DNA from: Nocardia amamiensis NBRC 102102
GTDB taxonomy: Bacteria > Actinomycetota > Actinomycetes > Mycobacteriales > Mycobacteriaceae
Length of the DNA stretch: 40,827 bases
Assembly (NCBI RefSeq): GCF_001612745.1
Contig: NZ_BDBA01000116.1
Span: forward strand, 1 to 40,827
Reading direction: 5' to 3'
Under the pieces are notes generated by a model. It had not been told where the DNA came from. It ran no database searches and saw nothing but the letters and a program-made list of their open reading frames with translations. Shown here piece after piece: positions 30,816 to 37,777 of the stretch. A program made the position numbers and the translations under genes. Each line of letters starts with the position of its first letter. Position 1 is the first letter of the stretch.

Positions 30816-30992
30816 GCCGTCCCATCGACCGGCTTCGCCGTGCGTCGAACCGGGGTCGGCTGTTATCTCAACCTCCCTACAGTGTGGCACGGCCCGCCCG
30901 TTCCCGACAGCGTTCGACCGGAGAACCTCGCACGACCGGAATGCCCGCGAGCAAACGATCCATTCACCGGCCGTGGTCGCGACCGTGACCGG

Positions 30993-31017
30993 GTTTCATC
31001 ACTCCGCCTCAGGGCAT
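30993..31017 (+). promoter_or_regulatory. SigF-like promoter, GTTT-N15-GGGCAT
   Basis: GGGTTT ending at 30996 and GGGCAT at 31012-31017 have a 15-base spacer, about 100 bp before the GT4 glycosyltransferase. It lies in the 300-bp divergent region between the STAS and GT4 genes. Confidence 0.55.
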
Positions 31018-31115
31018 ATCTGGCACATATTCCCCGAACGTCACGCGATGCCGGTCGTTGGGCAGCCGCGCGCATACGCGCGCCTGCGGCGCCCGCGACA
31101 AGAACGGAGCAACCG

Positions 31116-32327
31116 GTGAAGATCGCCATGGTTTCCGAAGACGTCAGCCCGCTCGCCGAGGGAAGTCCCGCCGATCCGAGCGGCCGCGGTCCGCACGTAG
31201 CCGGACTGTCGGCGGCCTACACCCGCCGCGGGCACGACGTGACGGTCTACACCCGCCGCACCAGTGCGTCGGCCCCCACCGAGCATGTCGCCGACGGCGG
31301 CTACCGCGTCGTGTCCGTCCCGGCCGGACCGCCCACTGCACTGCCCGGCGACCGGACCCTGCCCTACCTGGGCGAATTCGGCACGTTTCTGCGGCGGCAC
31401 TGGGCCGCCGAGCAGCCGGACCTCGTGCACGCGCATCACTGGCTGTCCGGGCTGGCTGCCGAGCTGGCGGCGCGGGCGCACAGCATCCCGGTGGTGCTGA
31501 CGTTCCACGGACTCGGCACGGTGCAACGGCGCTGTGAAGGTCTCGCGGACCCGAGCCCGCGCTCGCGGATCCGTTTCGAGCGGCTGATCGCGACCAGGGC
31601 GGCGCATGTGGTGGCGACCTGCTCCGACGAGGCCGTGGAATTGGCCAGGATGGGGGTGCCGCGCTTTCGCACCTCGATCGTGCCCTGCGGCGTCGACCTC
31701 ACCGCGTTTGCCCCCGAGGGAAGCCGCGCCGAGCGGCACGCCGGACATCGGCTGGTCGCCGCAGGAGAACTCGTGCGGCGCAACGGATTCGACGCAGTGA
31801 TCAAGGCGCTGCGGGAGCTGCCGGACACCGAACTGGTGATCGCGGGCGGCCCGTCGACCGGCGACCAGGACAACACCGAAGGCCGAAGGTTGCGCCGTGT
31901 CGCAGTGGAACACGGTGTGCGCGAACGCGTTCGGCTGCTCGGACCGGTGGCTCGCCCAATGCTGCCGCGGCTGTACCGCTCGGCGGACGTCATGGTGTGC
32001 ACGCCCTGGTACGAGCCGTTCGGCACGGTGGCGCTGGAGGCGATGGCATGCGGCAGGCCGGTGATCGCCACGCCCGTTGGCGGCCTGCTGGACACTGTGG
32101 TCGACGGTGTCACCGGGCGGTTGGTCGCTCCCCCGGAGCCGGACGCGATCGCACGTGCGGTTCGCCCGCTGCTCGAGGACGAGACCCTGCGCGAAACATG
32201 GGGCGCGGCAAGCTATCAGCGTGCGGCGGGACGCCATTGCTGGGATCGGATCGCGGTCGAGACGCTCACCGCCTACCACCGCGGCGCTCCCGCACGAGCC
32301 GGGGAGGTGGTGTCAGGGGCCAGATGA
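31116..32327 (+). CDS. GT4-family glycosyltransferase
   Basis: The 403-residue GT-B enzyme has an N-terminal MVSEDVSPLAEGS and GRGPHVAGLSAAYTRRGH (acceptor domain), VHAHHWLSGL near 107 and TFHGLG near 130. The donor-site region is YEPFGTVALEAMACGRPVIA near 300-320, including the E-x7-E motif, then TPVGGLLDTVVDGVTG. This retaining family transfers sugars from nucleotide donors; mycothiol MshA and several mannosyltransferases belong to it. The sequence is MshA-like in outline, but I would not assign that role without alignment. GTG 31116 has GGAG six bases upstream. A SigF-like promoter precedes it, so it may make a stress-induced glycan or osmolyte. Confidence 0.85.
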   Translation: MKIAMVSEDVSPLAEGSPADPSGRGPHVAGLSAAYTRRGHDVTVYTRRTSASAPTEHVADGGYRVVSVPAGPPTALPGDRTLPYLGEFGTFLRRHWAAEQPDLVHAHHWLSGLAAELAARAHSIPVVLTFHGLGTVQRRCEGLADPSPRSRIRFERLIATRAAHVVATCSDEAVELARMGVPRFRTSIVPCGVDLTAFAPEGSRAERHAGHRLVAAGELVRRNGFDAVIKALRELPDTELVIAGGPSTGDQDNTEGRRLRRVAVEHGVRERVRLLGPVARPMLPRLYRSADVMVCTPWYEPFGTVALEAMACGRPVIATPVGGLLDTVVDGVTGRLVAPPEPDAIARAVRPLLEDETLRETWGAASYQRAAGRHCWDRIAVETLTAYHRGAPARAGEVVSGAR

Positions 32328-32342
32328 GCACGAATGTGCTCA
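32325..32342. terminator. Symmetric hairpin containing both stop codons of convergent genes
   Basis: TGAGCAC-GAAT-GTGCTCA is a perfect 7-bp stem with a 4-base loop. The left TGA ends the GT4 gene and the right TCA is the stop of the minus-strand gene. It can act in both directions. Confidence 0.55.
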
Positions 32343-32834
32343 CAGATCGGCCGGTGTGCCGCGCCAGCGCCATGGCGCGAGGAGCCACACGACCAGAAAG
32401 AGCGCTGCGAGGATGATTCCAGCGGTCACGGCCTCCGCCGTCCCCGCCACATAGTCCACCACGAGAACCACCGCCCCGATCAAGGCCAGCGCAAGTAGTG
32501 CGAGTCCCGCCATCGCGCACCGATGCGCGGCGGCGACGACGTTACCCAGCCGGTGCCGCCGGAACAGAATGCGATGCCAGGACACCGGCGCGACCAGGAA
32601 GACCGTCGCCCCCACGGCGGCACCCAGGGTCGCGACATACAGCATGCGCATAGCGTGCGACAACGTGCCGAACGATGCTTCGAACGGCAGGATCAGCAGT
32701 GCGCCGATCAGGAACTGCACGCCGGTCTGCACGACACGCAGTTCCTGGATCAGGCTGGCCCAATTGCGGTCCAATTGTTCGAGTTCGGTCTCACCGCGCT
32801 CTCGACGCGCCCAGGCGTCGTCATTCTCTGGCAC
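32340..32834 (-). CDS. DUF6328-like four-helix membrane protein
   Basis: The 164-residue membrane protein opens with a charged region (ERGETELEQLDRNWASL), then IQELRVVQTGVQFLIGALL, the segment by which I recognise the family. Hydrophobic helices lie near 38-56, 66-86, 106-126 and 132-152. Databases often label relatives as sodium/proton antiporters without evidence. Its start overlaps the small gene upstream by 14 bp, so the two form an operon with a SigF-like promoter. Confidence 0.75.
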   Translation of the reverse strand: MPENDDAWARRERGETELEQLDRNWASLIQELRVVQTGVQFLIGALLILPFEASFGTLSHAMRMLYVATLGAAVGATVFLVAPVSWHRILFRRHRLGNVVAAAHRCAMAGLALLALALIGAVVLVVDYVAGTAEAVTAGIILAALFLVVWLLAPWRWRGTPADL

Positions 32835-32964
32835 TCCGGGTCTCCTGGCGATTGCGTTTCTGGATCGCCTCGACGAGCTCGTCCTTGGTCATCCAGGAAC
32901 GGCCGGAAAGGGTGCTCGGCAACTCGGACTGTTCGGCTTCGCCGCGCGCCGTCGTCTTGGGCAT
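32821..32964 (-). CDS. Small hydrophilic protein, 47 residues, Rho-N/SAP-like C-terminus
   Basis: ATG 32964 has GGGAG six bases upstream. The product begins MPKTTARGEAEQSELPSTL, reminiscent of the ChaB-like small-protein start, and ends WMTKDELVEAIQKRNRQ followed by a charged tail. TKDELVEAIQK resembles the first helix of Rho N-terminal or SAP-type nucleic-acid-binding motifs. It is too short for a full domain. It is co-transcribed with the DUF6328-like gene (14-bp overlap). A SigF-like promoter lies 58-83 bp upstream. Confidence 0.6.
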   Translation of the reverse strand: MPKTTARGEAEQSELPSTLSGRSWMTKDELVEAIQKRNRQETRSARE

Positions 32965-33021
32965 GATCGCTCCCGTCCGGTAGTCCGAAAGCCACTCGCG
33001 ACATGTCTGCGCGGGCTCTCC

Positions 33022-33047
33022 GTATCCGGTCGCATACCCGGAGAAAC
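33022..33047 (-). promoter_or_regulatory. SigF-like promoter, GTTT-N16-GGATAC
   Basis: On the minus strand GTTT (33047-33044, GGTTT with the base before) and GGATAC (33027-33022) are spaced 16. It drives the 47-residue protein and DUF6328-like pair and lies back to back with the next promoter. Confidence 0.45.
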
Positions 33048-33050
33048 CTC

Positions 33051-33075
33051 GATTAACCCGGCGTCCGCCGGGTAT
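33051..33075 (+). promoter_or_regulatory. SigF-like promoter, GATT-N15-GGGTAT
   Basis: GATT at 33051-33054 (one base off GTTT) and a perfect GGGTAT at 33070-33075 have a 15-base spacer. The nucleotidyltransferase ATG follows nine bases later, predicting a leaderless or nearly leaderless mRNA. Confidence 0.5.
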
Positions 33076-33084
33076 CACCGCTGC

Positions 33085-33648
33085 ATGGTCGTCACCACCG
33101 ATCAGTTGCTGCACGCGCTCACCCGGGCGGTGAACGCGCTGGCCGCGACCGATATCCGATTCGCGGTGGCAGGCGGCTGCGCGGTCTACGCTCGCGGCGG
33201 TCCGGAGTCGCAACACGATGTCGACCTGTTCGTCAAACCGGCCGATGTGGGGCGGGCGGTCCACGCGCTGACGCGCGCCGGACTTCGCGCATGCGAACCG
33301 CCGGAGAACTGGCTGCGCAAGGTCTACGCCGACGACATCCTCATCGACCTGATCTATCGTCCGAACGACCGCGAGGTGACCGACGAACTGCTCGATCGCG
33401 CCACCGTGCTGCGAATCGGACCGACCAGGGCTCCGGTGATCACCGGAACCGACCTGATGGTGGACAAGATGCTGGTCTTCGACGCCCACCGGCTCGACCT
33501 CAGCCCGATCCTGCACATCGCGCGCGACCTGCGGGAACAGGTGGACTGGGAGGTGGTGCGGGAGGAGACCAAGGCGTCGCCGTACGCGCGGGCCTTCCTC
33601 GGCCTGCTGGATGATCTCGGCATCACCCGCACCGGAAAGGTGGACTAA
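33085..33648 (+). CDS. Nucleotidyltransferase-fold protein
   Basis: The 187-residue protein has the NTase core: FAVAGGCAVYARGG near 27-40 supplies the GG(S/C) motif and HDVDLFVKPAD near 46-56 the D-x-D metal ligands. A third acidic residue probably lies in DILIDLIYRP near 88-97. The helical second half ends with REQVDWEVVREETK and a short tail. Such proteins resemble AbiEii/MNT-type and DUF6036-type nucleotidyltransferases; no toxin or HEPN partner is adjacent, so a toxin-antitoxin role is not supported. The gene starts an operon with the BON and metallophosphoesterase genes (1-bp overlap with the former). Confidence 0.75.
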   Translation: MVVTTDQLLHALTRAVNALAATDIRFAVAGGCAVYARGGPESQHDVDLFVKPADVGRAVHALTRAGLRACEPPENWLRKVYADDILIDLIYRPNDREVTDELLDRATVLRIGPTRAPVITGTDLMVDKMLVFDAHRLDLSPILHIARDLREQVDWEVVREETKASPYARAFLGLLDDLGITRTGKVD

Positions 33649-33917
33649 TGGAGCAGCCGCAATACGTCGTCGCCCATCTGCGCCGCGCGTTGGCCGAAGA
33701 TCCGCGCACCGCCGAACTCGGCGTGCAGGTGACCATCCGCGGCGATGTCGTGGTGCTCGGCGGCGAAGTGAGCAGCGAAGAACGCAAACAACAGATGGAA
33801 ACCGTGGTCCGCGAACAACTCCCGCACGCGCGCATCCACAACGATGTTCATGTCACCCGTCCCGCGGCGCCCGTGGAAACCGAGACGCTGGAACCGGACC
33901 GATCCGAAAGGAGTTGA
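33648..33917 (+). CDS. BON-domain protein
   Basis: The 89-residue protein is one BON domain: VAHLRRALAEDPRTAELG, VTIRGDVVVLGGEVSSEERK with the conserved central Gly pair, and an alpha-beta end (IHNDVHV). BON domains bind phospholipid or other ligands and occur in OsmY-type stress proteins. No signal peptide is present, so it is cytosolic. TAATG overlap with the nucleotidyltransferase gene implies translational coupling. The tail is acidic. Confidence 0.82.
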   Translation: MEQPQYVVAHLRRALAEDPRTAELGVQVTIRGDVVVLGGEVSSEERKQQMETVVREQLPHARIHNDVHVTRPAAPVETETLEPDRSERS

Positions 33918-33922
33918 GCGGC

Positions 33923-34642
33923 ATGCGGATAGCCGCGGTCGGCGACATACACATGGGCGTGGATTCGCGCGGGCAGTGGCGTCCCGCGCTGCGTGAGCTG
34001 CCCGAGCGGGCCGACATCCTCTTGCTTGCCGGCGATCTGACCCGGCACGGCACCGTCGACGAAGCGAAGGTCGTCGCCACGGAATTCGCGGACCTCGGCG
34101 TCCCGGTTGCCGCCGTGCTCGGCAACCACGATTACCACTGCGATGCCGAGCACGACATCGCGGCCGTGCTGGGCGACCACGGCATCACGGTCCTGGAAGG
34201 GACAGCGATGACGCTCACCGTCGACGGGACAACACTCGGGGTCGCGGGCACGAAAGGTTTCGGCGGTGGCTTCGCGGGCAAATGCGCCAGCGTCTTCGGC
34301 GAACGTCTGATGCGCGAATTCGCCGGGCACACCGTAGAAGTGGCCGCCGCACTCGGCAGTGCCCTCGCCGCGCTGGACACCGATGTCAGGGTCGCGCTCA
34401 CGCACTACTCCCCCATCAGCGACACATTGCACGGCGAGCCGAGGGAGATCTATCCGTTCCTCGGGTCCTACCTGCTCGGCGAGGCGATCGACGCGCACGG
34501 CGCGGATCTGGCGTTGCACGGGCACGCGCACGCGGGCGCCGAGCGCGGCACGACTCCGGGCGGCATCCGGGTGCGCAATGTCGCCCAGCCGGTGATTCGT
34601 GCGGCGTACGCGGTCTATGACCTGCACCCGGCCGTGGTCTGA
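33923..34642 (+). CDS. Calcineurin-like metallophosphoesterase
   Basis: The 239-residue protein carries the five metallophosphoesterase motifs: VGDIHMG at 6-12, LAGDLTRHG near 39, GNHDYH near 72, LTHYSP near 158 and HGHAHAG near 202. These bind two metals and hydrolyse phosphomonoesters or diesters; the substrate (cyclic nucleotide, nucleotide or phosphoprotein) is unknown. AAAGGAG precedes ATG 33923. It is the last gene of the nucleotidyltransferase-BON-phosphoesterase operon and ends in a hairpin shared with the convergent hrp1-like gene. Confidence 0.83.
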   Translation: MRIAAVGDIHMGVDSRGQWRPALRELPERADILLLAGDLTRHGTVDEAKVVATEFADLGVPVAAVLGNHDYHCDAEHDIAAVLGDHGITVLEGTAMTLTVDGTTLGVAGTKGFGGGFAGKCASVFGERLMREFAGHTVEVAAALGSALAALDTDVRVALTHYSPISDTLHGEPREIYPFLGSYLLGEAIDAHGADLALHGHAHAGAERGTTPGGIRVRNVAQPVIRAAYAVYDLHPAVV

Positions 34643-34657
34643 GCGCGCTGGATCAGA
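34638..34657. terminator. Inverted repeat spanning both stop codons of convergent genes
   Basis: TCTGA at 34638-34642 and TCAGA at 34653-34657 are perfect arms. The left holds the phosphoesterase TGA and the right the stop of the minus-strand gene. The GC-rich interior can pair further (GCGCGC). It is weaker than the hairpins at 32325 and 39281. Confidence 0.35.
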
Positions 34658-35072
34658 AGTCGGTCGAGATGGCCTCCACCGTGCTGCCCGCCTCGGTGTT
34701 CTCGACGGTGGTGGCGACGTCCGCCTGCGCGATGATGCCGACCAGTTGGCCGTTCTCCAGCACCGGCACGCGCCGTATCTGATGCTGCGACATCACCGAC
34801 ATGACCTTGCGTACGTCGTCGTTCGCGTCGACGGTGACCAGTTCTTCGCCGCCGAGTTCGCCCGCGTCCACCCCGAGCGGGTCCTTGCGCTGGGCGATCA
34901 CTTTGACGACGATGTCGCGGTCGGTGAGCATGCCCTTCAGCCGGTTGTCCTCGCCGCAAATGGGCATGGCGCCGACATTCAGCTCCGCCATCCGCTGCGC
35001 GGCCGTCACGATCGTGTCGCTGGAGCGGATGCATTCCACGTCGGGGGTCATGATTTCCCGTGCTGTTGTCAT
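34653..35072 (-). CDS. hrp1: Hypoxic-response-protein-1-like CBS-domain protein
   Basis: The 139-residue protein consists of two CBS motifs: REIMTPDVECIRSSDTIVTA and MLTDRDIVVKVIAQRKDP in the first half; ELVTVDANDDVRKVMSVM and QIRRVPVLENGQLVGIIAQA in the second. It matches Mycobacterium tuberculosis Hrp1 (Rv2626c) in length and has Cys14 and Cys39 at the positions I recall as disulfide-bonded in that protein. CBS pairs bind adenine nucleotides, but Hrp1 is reported not to, and its function is open. In mycobacteria it is DosR-induced; here a SigF-like promoter faces that of usfY. GGAGG precedes ATG 35072. Confidence 0.85.
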   Translation of the reverse strand: MTTAREIMTPDVECIRSSDTIVTAAQRMAELNVGAMPICGEDNRLKGMLTDRDIVVKVIAQRKDPLGVDAGELGGEELVTVDANDDVRKVMSVMSQHQIRRVPVLENGQLVGIIAQADVATTVENTEAGSTVEAISTDF

Positions 35073-35136
35073 CGGTGTCCTCCTGGGACGTCTCGAATTG
35101 TGCGAGCCCCCGAGAATCGGTCGACTCGCTCACGTC

Positions 35137-35169
35137 GTACCCGCGTTTCGCATCCCTTAACGCGGGCAT
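35137..35169. promoter_or_regulatory. Face-to-face SigF-like promoters for hrp1 (-) and usfY (+) within one inverted repeat
   Basis: Plus strand: GTTT (35145-35148), N15, GGGCAT (35164-35169). Minus strand: GTTA (35161-35158), N15, GGGTAC (35142-35137). Both lie on the inverted repeat CCCGCGTT (35140-35147) / AACGCGGG (35159-35166), so each arm contains the -10 of one promoter and the -35 of the other. Confidence 0.6.
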
Positions 35170-35266
35170 CCGACCGATATGGCGGCCCGGATCGCCGACT
35201 CGGAGCACTTCCGGCGCACGCCGCCGCGCACCGAAATCGTTGCCGCTGAAGAGGAAGGACAATCCG

Positions 35267-35608
35267 ATGCTGCCAGCACCGAACGAATCGAACGCGGGAT
35301 CCGGCACCGGAGAGCAGCACGGACGCTCGCATGAGACCTTTCCGGATCACGCACGCACCGTCCGCACGCACGCCGGGGAATCCATCGAGGACGCCCGGAA
35401 CTGGCCGGGCATCATCCTCGTCGGCATCGGCGTGGTGACCATCGCACTCACGCTCACCGCCGCCGGATACGGGTTCGCGGGCTGGGCGGTGGTCGCCGGC
35501 ATCGTCAGCGCCGTATGCATCATCGCCGGTGTTCTCGTGATCGTCGCCGAGCATCGCCGAATCAAGGCGCACGAAGGCAAGCGGCTGAGGGACGCGGCCG
35601 GTCACTGA
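35267..35608 (+). CDS. usfY: UsfY-like membrane protein
   Basis: The 113-residue protein has a conserved N-terminal segment, DHARTVRTHAGESIEDARNW followed by PG, recalled from UsfY, the small protein encoded near sigF in mycobacteria. Two membrane helices follow (near 48-68 and 73-94), then the basic cytosolic end EHRRIKAHEGKRLRD. The function of UsfY is unknown. GAGGAAGGA lies before ATG 35267. A SigF-like promoter lies about 100 bp upstream. In M. tuberculosis usfY is part of the SigF regulon; the same is predicted here although the gene is about 6 kb from sigF. Confidence 0.78.
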   Translation: MLPAPNESNAGSGTGEQHGRSHETFPDHARTVRTHAGESIEDARNWPGIILVGIGVVTIALTLTAAGYGFAGWAVVAGIVSAVCIIAGVLVIVAEHRRIKAHEGKRLRDAAGH

Positions 35609-35693
35609 GCAGACCGACGGGCGCTCTGGTCCTGCCGCGCCGGGGCAACCGCGGCTGGTGTCGCGACCCGTCGCCCATTACGAGGGAGAAACA

Positions 35694-36155
35694 ATGACAG
35701 ACCATCGCAGCCGGGCGTGGACGCGCCTGGCCTTGCTTGCCTGCGCCTGCGCGGCGGGTTCGGCGCTCGCGGGGTGTTCCGGCAACGACGACAGCGCCCC
35801 TGTTCCGGCGACGCCCGCTCCCGCGACCGTCTCGATCACGATGCCGGGCCCGGCGCAGACGCAGGTGCCGAACCCGGACCAGATCACGCCGGAAGCCGCG
35901 CAGCAGTTGTGCGATATGACGCGCTCGGACCTCGACTCCTGGCGTGATCAGGGAACCGTGGTCGCCAAGGTGAGCTTCAACGGCACGGTGCACAACTGGG
36001 CGGTCCGCAACGGAGGACTCAACGACTTGATCGTCACCGACCGCGGCGTCGTCGACACCGTCACCGCGCAGAACTGCCCGGACGTGCGCCAGCAGGCGCT
36101 GGAGGCGCTGGACGTGGCGGATCTGGCCTCGGCCTTGGCAGGGTTCGGGCGATGA
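35694..36155 (+). CDS. Putative lipoprotein, 153 residues
   Basis: An N-terminal lipoprotein signal peptide (RLALLACACAAGS, lipobox LAGC with Cys28) is followed by a Pro/Thr/Ala-rich spacer and a folded part with Cys pairs (CDMTRSDLD near 73 and NCPDVRQQAL near 128). The domain reads as alpha/beta with VAKVSFNGTVHNWAVRNGG in the middle. I do not recognise the family. GAGGGAG precedes ATG 35694. It overlaps the next lipoprotein gene by ATGA, so both are made from one operon and probably work at the same place on the outer face of the membrane. Confidence 0.72.
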   Translation: MTDHRSRAWTRLALLACACAAGSALAGCSGNDDSAPVPATPAPATVSITMPGPAQTQVPNPDQITPEAAQQLCDMTRSDLDSWRDQGTVVAKVSFNGTVHNWAVRNGGLNDLIVTDRGVVDTVTAQNCPDVRQQALEALDVADLASALAGFGR

Positions 36156-36478
36156 GCGCCGTGATCCGGCCCGGTCGTCTGGGCATAGCCGTTCTGGCCG
36201 TACTGGCGGTGTGCGCGGCAGGCTGCGGGGATGAGCCGAAGAAGGTCGTGAACAAGGGCGGCGACACCCCGTGCAACGAATTCGTCGCTCAGGATCCCGA
36301 CAAGCAGCGCATCACCACGGAGAAGTTCCTCGAGCAAGAGCGCGAGGGTGACGGAACGCCGGACGCCAACACCGTGGACGCCGCGATCGCGGCCATCGAA
36401 TTGATGTGCGCGGCACAGGCCAACCCGGATACCCCGATCCGGAAGGCGGATCTCACCGGCATTCTCGTGCCGAAATAG
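36152..36478 (+). CDS. Putative lipoprotein with an HdeA-like two-cysteine helical domain
   Basis: The 108-residue protein has a signal peptide and lipobox CAAGC (Cys25). The mature part contains TPCNEFVAQDPDKQR, an acidic helix (KFLEQEREGDGTP) and AIELMCAAQANPDTPI. Two Cys about 45 residues apart on helices, and the C-x-D/E-F opening, resemble the HdeA/HdeB acid-chaperone fold and related actinobacterial lipoproteins; this is a tentative similarity. It is translationally coupled to the preceding lipoprotein gene. A SigF-like promoter lies just downstream for the next gene. Confidence 0.68.
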   Translation: MSAVIRPGRLGIAVLAVLAVCAAGCGDEPKKVVNKGGDTPCNEFVAQDPDKQRITTEKFLEQEREGDGTPDANTVDAAIAAIELMCAAQANPDTPIRKADLTGILVPK

Positions 36479-36515
36479 CCTGCCGAGCTGCCCGCCGCAG
36501 GAGTGGAAACGACAG

Positions 36516-36540
36516 GTTTCGAACTGCGCAGGCCGGGCAT
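36516..36540 (+). promoter_or_regulatory. SigF-like promoter, GTTT-N15-GGGCAT
   Basis: GGTTT ending at 36519 and GGGCAT at 36535-36540 are spaced 15. The site lies in the 314-bp gap before the GT9 gene, about 250 bp from its start. I see no other gene in that gap. Confidence 0.5.
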
Positions 36541-36792
36541 ATCCCGAACACCGCTCCCGCCGTGGGTTACCCAGGCGCCAACCCAGCGGGGGCACTGCCG
36601 GAATCCGATGCGCATGCCCCCCGACAACGGCGTCGAGGAGCACATCGGCCGGCGCCTTCGAGACGCGTTTTCCCGGCGTCCGAGCAGGATTTCCGGCGAG
36701 CGGCTCGAAGCTGGTGGCACCCCCGCCCCGGGTTCGCCAACGACGTCGTCCCGGTGGCGGGTCTCCCCCCTGCGATCACTGTGGAGGCATCG

Positions 36793-37728
36793 TTGACGGT
36801 TACGCTCGCGCTCTGCGCGCACGGGCTGCGCGAGCTGCTGACGGTAGTTCCCGCCTTGCGCGCGTTGCACGACGCCCGGCCGCGCCACCCGCTGGTTCTC
36901 GCGGCGCCGGGCCGGCTGCGCCCCGTCGTCGAACTGGCCGATTGCGTCGACGAACTGCATGCGACTCCGCTGCCTGCCGCGTTGCGCTGGAACGCGCCCC
37001 CGCCTGCGTTCGCGGTCGATCTGCACGGTGCGGGCGCCGACAGCATCGGTGCGCTGCTCGCGACCGGCCCGGCGCACATGATCGCCCACCGCCACAAAGA
37101 CTTTCCTCGAGTGCCCGGCCCGGCGTGGCGGCCGGGCGTGTCCGAGCCCGCGCGGTGGTGCCGACTGCTGGAGTACGCGGGCATACCAGCCGATCCCGCT
37201 CGCCTGGATCTCGCGCCGCCGCCGGAGAGCATCGGCGAGCGCGAATCCATCGTTGTGCACCCAGGAGGTGCGCCCGCGCGGCGCTGGCCCGAAGAGCGGT
37301 TCGCGGCCGTGGCGGCCGACCTCCGCGACTGGGGATGCCCGGTGCGCCTGGTCGGCAGCGCCGCGGACCGTCCACTCGCCTGCCGCATCGCGCAACAGGC
37401 CGGACTACCCGAAACCAGCGTGCTCGCGGGTGAACTCACGCTGCGCCAGCTCGCCGCCACGGTGGCCGGCGCGGCGCTCGTGGTGAGCGGCGACACGGGT
37501 GTGGGGAACCTGGCCACCGCCTTCGGCATACCGTCGGTGCTGATCTTCGGCCCTGAATCGCCCGCGACCTGGGGACCCCCGCCGGAACGCGAGGCGCATA
37601 CCGTCCTGTGGGCAGGCCACCTCGACGATCCGCAGGACGGCGCGCCGGCGCCGGGGCTGGCCCTGATCAGCGTCGCCGAAGTGGTCGCCGCCGCGGATCG
37701 GCAGCTCACCAGCCGGGCGCGAGTGTGA
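36793..37728 (+). CDS. GT9-family (heptosyltransferase-like) glycosyltransferase
   Basis: The 311-residue GT-B protein has an N-terminal MTVTLALCAHGLRELLTVVP, FAVDLHGAGADS near 76, VVHPGGAPARRWPEERFAAV near 154-173 (the GT9 HPG-x-W-x-x-F pattern) and VVSGDTGVGNLATAFGIPSV near 232-251 followed by FGPESP. Gram-positive relatives are found in envelope glycan loci. The conserved signature supports sugar transfer from an activated donor, with unknown acceptor. I chose TTG 36793 because GGAGG lies five bases upstream; upstream codons in the frame have no ribosome site. Confidence 0.8.
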   Translation: MTVTLALCAHGLRELLTVVPALRALHDARPRHPLVLAAPGRLRPVVELADCVDELHATPLPAALRWNAPPPAFAVDLHGAGADSIGALLATGPAHMIAHRHKDFPRVPGPAWRPGVSEPARWCRLLEYAGIPADPARLDLAPPPESIGERESIVVHPGGAPARRWPEERFAAVAADLRDWGCPVRLVGSAADRPLACRIAQQAGLPETSVLAGELTLRQLAATVAGAALVVSGDTGVGNLATAFGIPSVLIFGPESPATWGPPPEREAHTVLWAGHLDDPQDGAPAPGLALISVAEVVAAADRQLTSRARV

Positions 37729-37743
37729 GGACCGTCCTCGGGC

Positions 37744-37768
37744 GTTTCGGTCTATCGAGACCGGCTAT
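37744..37768 (+). promoter_or_regulatory. SigF-like promoter, GTTT-N15-GGCTAT, overlapping a hairpin
   Basis: GTTT at 37744-37747 and GGCTAT at 37763-37768 are spaced 15, and the ATG of the next gene follows nine bases later. The spacer contains CGGTCT-ATCG-AGACCG, a perfect 6-bp hairpin that may also terminate the GT9 transcript. Confidence 0.45.
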
Positions 37769-37777
37769 TTCGGGGTT

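Noticed and set aside
33085..33917. Toxin-antitoxin pair (nucleotidyltransferase plus small partner)
   Set aside because: The partner is a BON-domain protein, not a HEPN or antitoxin protein.
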